A DNA stretch of 64,000 bases from CAZAQV01 sp964487255 (GTDB lineage: Bacteria > Myxococcota_A > Polyangia > Polyangiales > CAZAQV01): positions 62,001-126,000 of the forward strand of contig CAZAQV010000012.1 of the NCBI GenBank assembly GCA_964487255.1. The letters run 5' to 3'. Of the stretch, positions 57,479-64,000 are shown piece after piece. The notes beneath the pieces are model-generated. The model made no database searches. It was not told the origin of the DNA and saw nothing but the letters and a program-made list of their open reading frames with translations. A program made the position numbers and the translations under genes. The first letter of the stretch is position 1; every line of letters starts with the position of its first letter.

Positions 57479-58345
57479 TTAAGGGATGGACTTAAGCTCG
57501 ATGCGCATCAAGCAAAGGCCTTGCGCGGGTGCTGTTTCACCCGCTTGAGGACGGGCGCCACCGGCCAGCAGTGCGCGAACGTGCTCGACACCCATACGCC
57601 CGCGACCCACCTCGACGAGCGTGCCGGCGATCACGCGCACCATGTGCTTGAGAAAGGCATCGCCACGAACGTGGATGGCGAGCAGCCGCTCTTTGCCTTC
57701 AAAAGGGGTTTCGATTCGAACCTCGTGCAGCGTGCGAACGGTGTTTTCGCGGTCGTCGGACGAAGCCTTGAAGGCGATGAAGTCGTGGGTGCCGTGCATG
57801 GTTGAGGCAGCGCTGCGCATCGCATCGAGGTCGAGTAGCTCGCTCGCCCTGTCGGTATTGCGTCGGCGCATGCCCGTATGCGCGCGTCCGTGTCCAAGGT
57901 GCCAAACCTGACCCCGAATGAGTGGGTTTGGGAAGCGGCCTAAGTCGACCAGGTAGCGATACCACTTTTGGTGTGCATCGAAGCGCGGGTCATAGTCCGC
58001 AGGGCAACGAGCGACGGCGTGAACCACGATATCGCGTGGCAGTTTCGTGCCCAGGCCGCGTAACCAGCCGTCGTCTGAGATGTTGTTGCGCGCCCGAAAT
58101 GCCGCGCGCTGTCCGAGCGCGTGCACGCCTGCGTCGGTGCGGCTGGCGCCGCGAATCAGTGTCTCGCCACCGTTCATCGAGGCCACCGCCTCGGCGAGCG
58201 CCTGCTGAATCGTCGGCAAGCCTTCTTGGTACTGCCAGCCGTGGTACGCATGCCCGTCATACGCCAGGGTGAGACAAACGCCACTTTGATCATCGGAACC
58301 ACCGTTCGATCTGAAACTCGCGCTGTCGGGATTGAGCAAAGGCAT
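57479..58345 (-). CDS. truA: tRNA pseudouridine(38-40) synthase
   Basis: TruA modifies uridines 38-40 in the anticodon stem of tRNAs. The 288 residues contain the catalytic Asp in RGASRTDAGVHALGQ near residue 65, the family start LTLAYDGHAYHGWQYQEG, and HNFIAFKASS-like and FLKHMVRVIAGTLVEVGRG segments. I chose the ATG at 58345; a TTG 11 codons upstream lies in the acyl-CoA dehydrogenase start region. It is divergent from that gene with 22 bases between the starts. Confidence 0.95.
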   Translation of the reverse strand: MPLLNPDSASFRSNGGSDDQSGVCLTLAYDGHAYHGWQYQEGLPTIQQALAEAVASMNGGETLIRGASRTDAGVHALGQRAAFRARNNISDDGWLRGLGTKLPRDIVVHAVARCPADYDPRFDAHQKWYRYLVDLGRFPNPLIRGQVWHLGHGRAHTGMRRRNTDRASELLDLDAMRSAASTMHGTHDFIAFKASSDDRENTVRTLHEVRIETPFEGKERLLAIHVRGDAFLKHMVRVIAGTLVEVGRGRMGVEHVRALLAGGARPQAGETAPAQGLCLMRIELKSIP

Positions 58346-58367
58346 GTTAGGCGAATATGCTATCGCA

Positions 58368-59519
58368 ATGACAGCCAACTCTCACCCTTTTGAAACGGAT
58401 GAGCGTCGAGCGTTTCGTGACGTCTGTCGCCGATTTGTTGAGCGTGAGGTCAAGCCTTTCGTGGACGCATGGGACGAAGCCGGCGACACGCCATGGGAAC
58501 TGCACGAAAAGGTTGGGGCCCTCGGTGTGTTCGGTCTTGGTGTAGCCACGCGCTACGGCGGCCTCGGTTTCGACGATTGCTTCATGCGAGCCATCTTCAG
58601 CGAGGAGATTGGGCGAGCCGGTGGCAGTGGCGTGTGGGCTGCGGTAGGTGGTCGCGTAATTTCCATCAACCCCATCGAACACCTCGCCAACGAAGAGATT
58701 CGAGACCGGGTGCTGCCGGGCATTGTCGCGGGTAGGGTCGGCTCGAGTCTCGCGATCACCGAACCTTCGGGAGGCTCGGATGTCGCGAACCTGCAAACCA
58801 CGGCTCGGCGTGAAGGTGACGCGTGGGTGATCAACGGCTCAAAGACCTTCATTACCGGAGGGATGAAGTCGGACTATTTCGTCGTCGGAGCCCGCACAGG
58901 TGGCCCTGGGGCGTATGGCGTCTCCTTGTTCTTTGTGGAGGCGGACCGGCCGGGCTTTTCGCGAACAGAGCTTAAAGAGAAGATGGGCTGGTGGGCCTCG
59001 GACACTGCGACGCTCTATTTCGAAGACTGTCGCGTTCCGCATCGCAACATGATGGGCCGCGAGGGCAAAGGCTTTCTTTCCATTATGAACAACTTCAACC
59101 ACGAACGTATAGCGCTTACAGCGTGTTCTCTAGGGATGATGAAGTCGTGTCTCGAAGTCTCAATCGAGTGGGCGCAGCAGCGAGTGACGTTCGGAAAGCC
59201 GCTGATCAAGCATCAAGTGATTCGCCACAAGATTGCGGACATGTCCGCACGTATTGACGCTGCCGAAGCCTACCTGCACCAGGTGTGCTGGGAAGCAAAC
59301 GAAGGGTCGATGCCGGTCGCGAAGATTGCCAAGTCCAAGTTCTACACCACCAAGGCGCTCGAATACTGTGCCTCCGAAGCGATGCAGATTCTTGGCGGCA
59401 TTGGCTATCTGCGACCGCATCCGGTCGAACGCGTCTATCGCGAGGTCAAGGTGATGGCGATCGGCGGGGGTTCCGAGGAAATCATGCGCGACCTCGCCGT
59501 CCGTCAAATGGGACTGTAA
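58368..59519 (+). CDS. Acyl-CoA dehydrogenase
   Basis: This FAD enzyme oxidises acyl-CoA to enoyl-CoA. The 383 residues have the ACAD signatures SSLAITEPSGGSDVANLQT, INGSKTFITGGMKSDY and QILGGIGYLRPHPVERVYREVK. The Glu in NNFNHERIALTACSLG is at the position used as catalytic base by isovaleryl- and long-chain-type enzymes, since the usual YEGT Glu near the C-terminus is replaced (MAIGGGSEEIM). Chain-length preference cannot be read. The ATG at 58368 gives MTANSHPFETDERRAF. The cupin gene follows after 16 bases. Confidence 0.93.
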   Translation: MTANSHPFETDERRAFRDVCRRFVEREVKPFVDAWDEAGDTPWELHEKVGALGVFGLGVATRYGGLGFDDCFMRAIFSEEIGRAGGSGVWAAVGGRVISINPIEHLANEEIRDRVLPGIVAGRVGSSLAITEPSGGSDVANLQTTARREGDAWVINGSKTFITGGMKSDYFVVGARTGGPGAYGVSLFFVEADRPGFSRTELKEKMGWWASDTATLYFEDCRVPHRNMMGREGKGFLSIMNNFNHERIALTACSLGMMKSCLEVSIEWAQQRVTFGKPLIKHQVIRHKIADMSARIDAAEAYLHQVCWEANEGSMPVAKIAKSKFYTTKALEYCASEAMQILGGIGYLRPHPVERVYREVKVMAIGGGSEEIMRDLAVRQMGL

Positions 59520-59535
59520 CCTGGTCTTATCGCAG

Positions 59536-60078
59536 ATGTTCGAGGTAGAGCTATTCATTGACAAGTGCAAGCGGGCGGTCATGCAAAGCGAGCCGTGGTT
59601 TGCCGTTCGAGACCTTCTGCGAGAGGCGCTGCTTGAGCCGCGCGCTGTGCTCGAGGCGTTGCCAGTCACCAAAGCTGAACTGCAGCCACTTTATTTGGGC
59701 GATGACGTCACCGTGGTCAAAGTCGTATGGGCGCCTGCGATGAGGTTTCCGCCGCACGACCACCTGACTTGGGCCTGCAACGGGATTTACCTGGGCGCCG
59801 AGACCAATCAGATGTATCGAATTCGGGATGGTCGTCTCGTCGAAACGGAAATACTCAACCTTGTCCAAGGAGATGTCGGGCTCTTGATGCCCGATGCGAT
59901 TCATGCGGTTCGCAATCCACGAGCTGATACATACTCCGCGGCCATCCACGTTTATGGCGGTGGCTTTGCTAAGCTACCACGTAGCAATTGGGTGGGGAAC
60001 CCGCCTGCGCAAAGACCGGCAAGCCTCGAAGAGACGCAGAAGCGATTCGATGAAGCGAACGGCGCGAGGGTTATTTGA
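59536..60078 (+). CDS. Cupin protein, cysteine-dioxygenase-like
   Basis: This 180-residue metal-dependent beta-helix protein has metal-ligand motifs PPHDHLTW near residue 73 (two His) and DAIHAVRNP near 132. GIYLGAETNQMYRIRDGRL and AAIHVYGGGFAKLP fit the cysteine-dioxygenase or COG5553-like superfamily. The substrate is unknown. It starts 16 bases after the acyl-CoA dehydrogenase. Its stop overlaps the next start (TTGA), so the three genes are probably co-transcribed. Confidence 0.8.
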   Translation: MFEVELFIDKCKRAVMQSEPWFAVRDLLREALLEPRAVLEALPVTKAELQPLYLGDDVTVVKVVWAPAMRFPPHDHLTWACNGIYLGAETNQMYRIRDGRLVETEILNLVQGDVGLLMPDAIHAVRNPRADTYSAAIHVYGGGFAKLPRSNWVGNPPAQRPASLEETQKRFDEANGARVI

Positions 60079-61841
60079 ACACGGCACTCAAATCCGTCGC
60101 CGCGGTGGGGCTGGTTCTTTCGTGTGGGCGCATGGTTCACGCGCAGTCGGTCGGGAATGGCGCTGAGCAGTCCGGGCAGCTGACGGTGTCGGTCGAGCGT
60201 ACCGGGCGCAACGCCTCGTCTTGGATCGACGTCATGGTCTACGCGGCACCACTTAAAGCGCGGCTTGAGTACGGCGCTTTTCCTCCAGCGCTTCGGGTGA
60301 GCCAGCAAACGCTCGAGCCCCGCGCGCAGGGCGGCGGCCTCGACGACGTCATTTTCGACCACATTCCCTATGGACGTGTGCTTGTTGTGGCTGTGCGGCG
60401 CGACGGGGCGACGGGTGTTGCGGTCATCGAACACGCGGCGCCCGGTGGCGGGCGTCTGTTCTTGCATCCGGGGCCCACTGGTTCACTCGATGTCACGTAT
60501 CCGACATTCCGTGGGCGAGACCTTCGGTGTTTTCTTTCCCCCGGCCTTGGTGGCGCACCGTTCGATGAGCTGGAGTGCGGAGCTGCTTCGCTATCCTTGC
60601 CTGCAGTTTCGCGGGGCATGCACGAGCTTCTGCTCGTGGACTCGGACGGACGTGTTCATCGCTACCCGCTCTATGTTGAAATCAAGAGCGCCTGCCGATA
60701 CGAGCTGGCTGCCGCGGGCGTAGTGCACGAACTTGGGTGCGAAGAGCCGGGTCCTGGGAACGACGTCATCGAACCGGACGGCTATCAAGAGCAGCGAGAC
60801 ATCGGCTGTGACCCCGTCGCAGGACCGGAGCCTTCCGCGCTCTCTGCGCTCCGTATCGAGGCCGAAATGCTCGTCGGTGCGCAGTGGAACCAGCCGCCCG
60901 TCGATCACGCCGCGATCGGAGCGGCGCTGAGCGCGGATTGGCGGCTCGCCGATGCCTTGCTGCTGGGCGTGCGCAGTGCGTGGCTCACGGGAGGAGACGC
61001 GGGTATCGATACCGATGGCGATGGCGAGGATGATGAAGATTCCGACAACCCACATCTCATGCTTCTTTCCGCCGGGCCGACGCTCCGTCTCGGGAACAAC
61101 AGCTATCGCCACGGCGTGACGGCGCTCGAGTTCGATGTTCGCGGCGGCGCTGGGCTCGCGCTAAACGGCGTGAGCGCATCCGGGCTGCTACTCGATTCGG
61201 GCGTTCGCTTGACGCGCGGCCCAACGCACCTGGGTCTACGATTTGCGCACGGCTTGGGCGAGCTTTCCGACTTTCGTGCGCTCCTGTTTGCGGCAGGGTT
61301 TGGCGGCGGAGGGCAAATGGATCGAGATTTTATCAGCAACGGCTGCAACGACCCGCCCGCGGATGCCTCCAGCAAAGGCTTTGTGCACGGCCTTCGCGGT
61401 GAGCTCTTGTTGGCAAGCATCGTGTTTGCAGATGGTGGAACGCTCGGCCCACCTGGGTTTGCCCTTCAGTTTTCGGTTCCCGTGCTGTCGGGGCTGTCAC
61501 CGGCAATCCGTGGCGACGTGGTGTATTACCCGCGTGCGTCCGGTGACGGCGTCGTGCAGTTCGGCGGCTCTGCTGGGGTCAAGCTGCGCATCCTTTCGCG
61601 CCCGTCTCATCGACTCTTTGTGACCTCACTTATGGGTTACTCGGTATCGCTCGGCACGCAGCCGCCGCTCTTTGGTGATGGACCTTTCGTCGACTTCGGC
61701 GGCGTCTACGAGTTGACCGATGGACACTACGAAGAGGGCATTTATGCGGGCCTTCGTTTTCGCATCGGCCTCCGCGAACAAAACGAGGCACTTCGCGCCC
61801 TCTTCGTCACACTGGCTCTCGACTACGACGCAACCGATTAG
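60075..61841 (+). CDS. Exported barrel-like surface protein
   Basis: I recognise no family for this 588-residue protein. It starts at TTG 60075, with a signal peptide (LKSVAAVGLVLSCGRMVHA). The first half contains beta-rich segments (residues 20-210). A short Asp-rich calcium-type stretch, DTDGDGEDDEDSDN near residue 318, resembles a thrombospondin-3 or dockerin-like loop. The second half shows alternating strands with Gly pairs, as in outer-membrane barrels. It overlaps the cupin stop by four bases (TTGA). Repeat copy D begins shortly after its stop. Confidence 0.7.
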   Translation: MNTALKSVAAVGLVLSCGRMVHAQSVGNGAEQSGQLTVSVERTGRNASSWIDVMVYAAPLKARLEYGAFPPALRVSQQTLEPRAQGGGLDDVIFDHIPYGRVLVVAVRRDGATGVAVIEHAAPGGGRLFLHPGPTGSLDVTYPTFRGRDLRCFLSPGLGGAPFDELECGAASLSLPAVSRGMHELLLVDSDGRVHRYPLYVEIKSACRYELAAAGVVHELGCEEPGPGNDVIEPDGYQEQRDIGCDPVAGPEPSALSALRIEAEMLVGAQWNQPPVDHAAIGAALSADWRLADALLLGVRSAWLTGGDAGIDTDGDGEDDEDSDNPHLMLLSAGPTLRLGNNSYRHGVTALEFDVRGGAGLALNGVSASGLLLDSGVRLTRGPTHLGLRFAHGLGELSDFRALLFAAGFGGGGQMDRDFISNGCNDPPADASSKGFVHGLRGELLLASIVFADGGTLGPPGFALQFSVPVLSGLSPAIRGDVVYYPRASGDGVVQFGGSAGVKLRILSRPSHRLFVTSLMGYSVSLGTQPPLFGDGPFVDFGGVYELTDGHYEEGIYAGLRFRIGLREQNEALRALFVTLALDYDATD

Positions 61842-61843
61842 TC

Positions 61844-61914
61844 CCCAGCTGGTCAGCCGCGATGAGCACCCACGTCTGACACGATGAGCGCCCAGCTGGT
61901 CAGCCGCGATGAGC
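61844..61914 (+). repeat. Duplicated 24-nt head segment beside copy D
   Basis: A 24-nt sequence starting CCCAGCTGGTCAGCCGCGAT and ending GAGC occurs at 61844-61867 and again at 61891-61914, 47 bases apart. The second copy runs into the head of repeat copy D. It probably arose by partial duplication of the element's left end. Confidence 0.8.
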
Positions 61915-61990
61915 GTGCGAAGCCCAAAGAAGCTGATTTGCTAGTTGCAAATCAATGCTTCTGACGCGCAGCCGTGAAGAGCCAGAAATA
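61908..61990 (+). repeat. Dispersed structured repeat, copy D
   Basis: The core starts GATGAGCGTGCGAAGCCC. Arms GATTTGC (61935-61941) and GCAAATC (61947-61953) flank TAGTT. An outer stem AGAAGC/GCTTCT extends it. The tail GCCGTGAAGAGCCAGAAAT lies at the same 61-base offset as in copies A-C. The tail end abuts the stop of the barrel gene at 61994, whose transcription converges with the gene before. Confidence 0.88.
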
Positions 61991-61993
61991 GAG

Positions 61994-62713
61994 TCATAAG
62001 ATCAGCCCCAGCCCGATGGTCCAGGCAAAGCCGTCTTGCGGGCCGAGCGGCAAGGTTGAATCTGCGCCACTGCCGAAAATCTCGAAAAACAAAAAGCTGT
62101 GGTTGATGCCCCATTCTTCGTCGAGCCGCCGCGCGGATGACGGTTGAATGAAGTCGAGCTCGAGCGCAACCTGGGCTGCCCAACGCAGGCCTAGGCTGAT
62201 GTTGTTGGCGTCGTCGCGCTCGCCTGTGTCCGAGTCCCAGACGATGGCGTCAAGGCCGATCTTGCCGGCGAATACAAATGGGATGCGTAAGTGGCGTGCG
62301 AGGGTATCGATGCGAAGCACGAGCATGCCGGAGAGCGGAAAGAGTGTCAGATGCGTCTCTTCGCCGCTTTGCGCACCCGTTGCCGTGGACGCCGTGCCTT
62401 CGTAATCTGCCCAACCGAAACCAAAACCAAGCCCGATGGGGCCCACGTACGGAATGTGGTAGGCGAATACATCGAGTTCGAGCGCGAGCAGTAGTCCCGC
62501 GTCGTCCACAAAAAGATCGTTGGCTGCGTCAACGCCGGTGTCAGGGTTATAGGGGCCGATTCGCAGCTCGAATGCGAAACGCTCGGGCGAACCGATGGTG
62601 CGCTTCGTGTCAGCGAGTTCGAGCTCATCGAGGTAGTCGTCGGCTTGAGCCGAACTGGTGACCCACAGCGATGTGAGCGTCGCGAGGACAAGCGGTAGCG
62701 CAAGGTGCTTCAT
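61994..62713 (-). CDS. MXAN_2562-like outer-membrane barrel protein
   Basis: This 239-residue exported protein has a signal peptide ending SSAQA. The start FAFELRIGPYNPDTGVDAAN, an early Asp/Gly loop, and alternating strands such as ELDVFAYHIPYVGPIGLGFG and MLVLRIDTLARHLRIPF suit the MXAN_2562-type small beta-barrel family. It overlaps the stop of the MYXO-CTERM gene (ATGA). The family assignment is from memory of the pairing and motif layout. Confidence 0.75.
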   Translation of the reverse strand: MKHLALPLVLATLTSLWVTSSAQADDYLDELELADTKRTIGSPERFAFELRIGPYNPDTGVDAANDLFVDDAGLLLALELDVFAYHIPYVGPIGLGFGFGWADYEGTASTATGAQSGEETHLTLFPLSGMLVLRIDTLARHLRIPFVFAGKIGLDAIVWDSDTGERDDANNISLGLRWAAQVALELDFIQPSSARRLDEEWGINHSFLFFEIFGSGADSTLPLGPQDGFAWTIGLGLIL

Positions 62714-63681
62714 TGTCTGCGTCTCCATGCCAACATGCCGAGCGCGAAGAGCGCACCCAAGAGCGGCGTGGGCGATGTGCCCATGCGGCCGACACTGCAG
62801 TCTTCGCATTCGCCGTGCACGTCACAAAACCCTGCGACCTGCACGCGCGTTACACAGACTACGCTCGACGGTTCGCTCGTGTTGCCTGCACGGTCCGTCA
62901 GCGTAATAAATATCGCAGCGCTGCCGTCATAGTCGAGGCCCAGCGACTCACCGCTGATGGTGGTCGAGTTGCTTGATGGATCGACGGATTTGACCTCGGT
63001 TGCGTTGGCCACGTCAGGCGCATCACACGAGCCAGCCTTGTACACGGTGTACGAGTCGAGGTCTTCTTGGTTCTCGGCAGCTTTCCACGAGATAGGAATT
63101 GCGCTGTCTCCAAAGGATGTCGCGCCGTCTGAGCCTTTTATCTCGGCGGGCGCATCGGGCGCACTGAAGTCGACCTGGATCGGGATGAGCGAAAACGCGG
63201 TGATCTCACCGCGAAACTGTTGCGATTGGGTCGCAAGGACGTAGACGTTCGTGAGACCACCCGTGGTGCTGCTGCAATCGACGAGGCTGGCGAGCGGGAT
63301 GGTGACTTGCTCCTGTGCACGTCCACCGGTCTGTGCCTCGTCTTCGTTGAGCGTGATGTAGTCGCAGTCGACTTGGACGTCTTGTTCGCGGCTTGTTGCG
63401 AGCGAGCAGTCCTCACCTTCGCTGCTTCGCCAGAAGTCGAGATAGCGCGCATCGGTCGGGATGTTTGTGAATTGCAGCACCAGGTTTGGATTGGCGCTGC
63501 ATTCGCTGGCGCCGACGGGGAAGCCCTGCAGATTCGTTACGGCATTGCCCTCGCGTCCTTCGAAACTCAGAATCGTGTAGTTGATGGTTTGAGCCATCGT
63601 CAGACTGGGCACCAACAACATTGCCATGAGCGCACCCATGCGCGCGAATCGCAAAATAAGAACGTTAGGCATCTCGGGCAT
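62710..63681 (-). CDS. MYXO-CTERM surface protein (MXAN_2561-like)
   Basis: This 323-residue exported protein has an N-terminal signal (ALMAMLLVPSLTMAQ) and a C-terminal sorting signal: CSVGRMGTSPTPLLGALFAL, then GMLAWRRRQ. That gives a Cys/Gly start, a hydrophobic helix and an Arg cluster, as in MYXO-CTERM proteins. Between them are beta-rich regions with paired Cys and a fibronectin-type-III-like stretch (IPISWKAAENQEDLDSYTVYK). It is upstream of the barrel protein in the same unit. The start may be ATG 63681 or ATG 63669; an AAGGA sequence supports either. No dedicated sorting enzyme is in the window. Confidence 0.82.
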   Translation of the reverse strand: MPEMPNVLILRFARMGALMAMLLVPSLTMAQTINYTILSFEGREGNAVTNLQGFPVGASECSANPNLVLQFTNIPTDARYLDFWRSSEGEDCSLATSREQDVQVDCDYITLNEDEAQTGGRAQEQVTIPLASLVDCSSTTGGLTNVYVLATQSQQFRGEITAFSLIPIQVDFSAPDAPAEIKGSDGATSFGDSAIPISWKAAENQEDLDSYTVYKAGSCDAPDVANATEVKSVDPSSNSTTISGESLGLDYDGSAAIFITLTDRAGNTSEPSSVVCVTRVQVAGFCDVHGECEDCSVGRMGTSPTPLLGALFALGMLAWRRRQ

Positions 63682-63780
63682 ATCCTTCTAATGAATAGCA
63701 AATGCCGCGCCAAGTGAAACTATTCGGGTTTTGATGGCCTGGCGCCATGTCCAGCGACAACTTGGCAAAGCCGAAGGGCT

Positions 63781-63822
63781 GGGATGACAAATCCCGCCGT
63801 CTTTCCGCCCGAGCTTGCTCGG
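63781..63822 (-). terminator. Two hairpins after asd
   Basis: Reading downstream from the asd stop on the minus strand, CCGAG-CAAG-CTCGG (63822-63809) is followed by GGGAT-TTGTC-ATCCC (63795-63781). No clear T-run follows. They lie in the 167-base gap before the MYXO-CTERM gene and may end asd transcription. Confidence 0.4.
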
Positions 63823-63848
63823 CTCCCTGAGGCCTTTGGCCCGTTTGT

Positions 63849-64000
63849 TCAGTGCGCTGCGAGCAGGCGTTCGGCGATCTGAACGGCGTTGAGCGCTGCA
63901 CCTTTGAGCAGGTTGTCGGCGACGACCCACAGTTGAATGCAGTTTTTGTTGCCGCCCACGTCATCGCGGATGCGTCCAACCAGGACCTCATCGACACCGT
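63849..64000 (-). CDS. asd: Aspartate-semialdehyde dehydrogenase, C-terminal part
   Basis: Only the last 49 residues lie in the window; the gene continues past the right edge. The visible part reads VLVGRIRDDVGGNKNCIQLW, then VVADNLLKGAALNAVQIAE, the standard C-terminal motif of ASADH (NxxKGAAxNAVQIAE). The enzyme makes aspartate semialdehyde, the DapA substrate. Confidence 0.93.
   Translation of the reverse strand, partial: GVDEVLVGRIRDDVGGNKNCIQLWVVADNLLKGAALNAVQIAERLLAAH

Noticed and set aside
61844..61914. CRISPR-like repeat pair
   Set aside because: Only two copies, unequal surroundings and no cas genes.
63665..63997. Frame overlapping asd
   Set aside because: Wrong frame relative to the clear ASADH C-terminus on the same strand.

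Overview
The window looks like chromosomal DNA of a Myxococcota-like (deltaproteobacterial sensu lato) Gram-negative bacterium. The evidence is a MYXO-CTERM-type C-terminus (Cys, hydrophobic helix, Arg cluster) on the protein at 62710-63681, its adjacent partner resembling the MXAN_2562-type outer-membrane barrel family, many lipoproteins and signal-peptide barrels, a giant TPR protein, and a strong G/C bias at third codon positions. A Bradymonadota-like relative is equally possible. I saw no rRNA, tRNA, CRISPR array, transposase or phage gene. No gene-free stretch exceeds about 300 bases.

Layout. 1-8 kb (minus strand): dapB and dapA (lysine/diaminopimelate), tyrA (chorismate mutase/prephenate dehydrogenase), pyrD, smc. 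8-11.6 kb: a HAD phosphatase, the peptide/pyruvate carrier cstA, a small membrane protein and a truncated haemoglobin. 11.6-17.7 kb: two large membrane-anchored proteins of unknown role, one with a flavoprotein-like Rossmann domain, and an EF-hand/coiled-coil lipoprotein. 17.8-22 kb: hisS-purQ-purL with ATGA overlaps. 22-26.7 kb: a receiver protein convergent with an operon of outer-membrane protein, YfiR-like periplasmic protein and CHASE8-type hybrid kinase. 26.9-29.8 kb: two lipoproteins (DUF4185-like and a double retropepsin-like one) and a small coiled-coil protein. 29.8-32.3 kb: a MoxR ATPase, response regulator and VWA operon. 32.4-36 kb: two tandem paralogues built from helical repeats with pilin-like N-termini. 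36-41.5 kb: yceD-rpmF-fabH-fabG-acpP-fabF-rpiB plus a small Cys protein. 41.5-45.4 kb: a barrel protein, a polyproline lipoprotein, HMG-CoA lyase and a b561-like membrane protein. 45.7-54.9 kb: one 3061-residue TPR protein. 54.9-64 kb: a 42-residue basic protein, an HExxH protease, an M23 peptidase, truA, acyl-CoA dehydrogenase, a cupin, three surface proteins and the 3' end of asd.

Two things stand out as possibly undescribed. (1) At least five intergenic copies of one structured repeat of about 81-110 nt, at about 1.8, 39.1, 45.5, 55.1 and 61.9 kb, with a degenerate sixth near 38.1 kb. The central hairpin has the form GC-TANNN-GC and its arms co-vary between copies, so structure rather than sequence is being conserved. 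(2) Four large proteins, at 11590-14223, 14227-15903, 32352-34091 and 34304-35971, share an N-terminal module. It is a Flp/TadE-pilin-like hydrophobic helix followed by an ungapped 16-residue motif (LG.S...[AT]I.G....S), attached to unrelated C-terminal domains.

Most of the rest is housekeeping metabolism arranged in tightly overlapping operons, with ATGA, GTGA or TTGA junctions at many gene boundaries.
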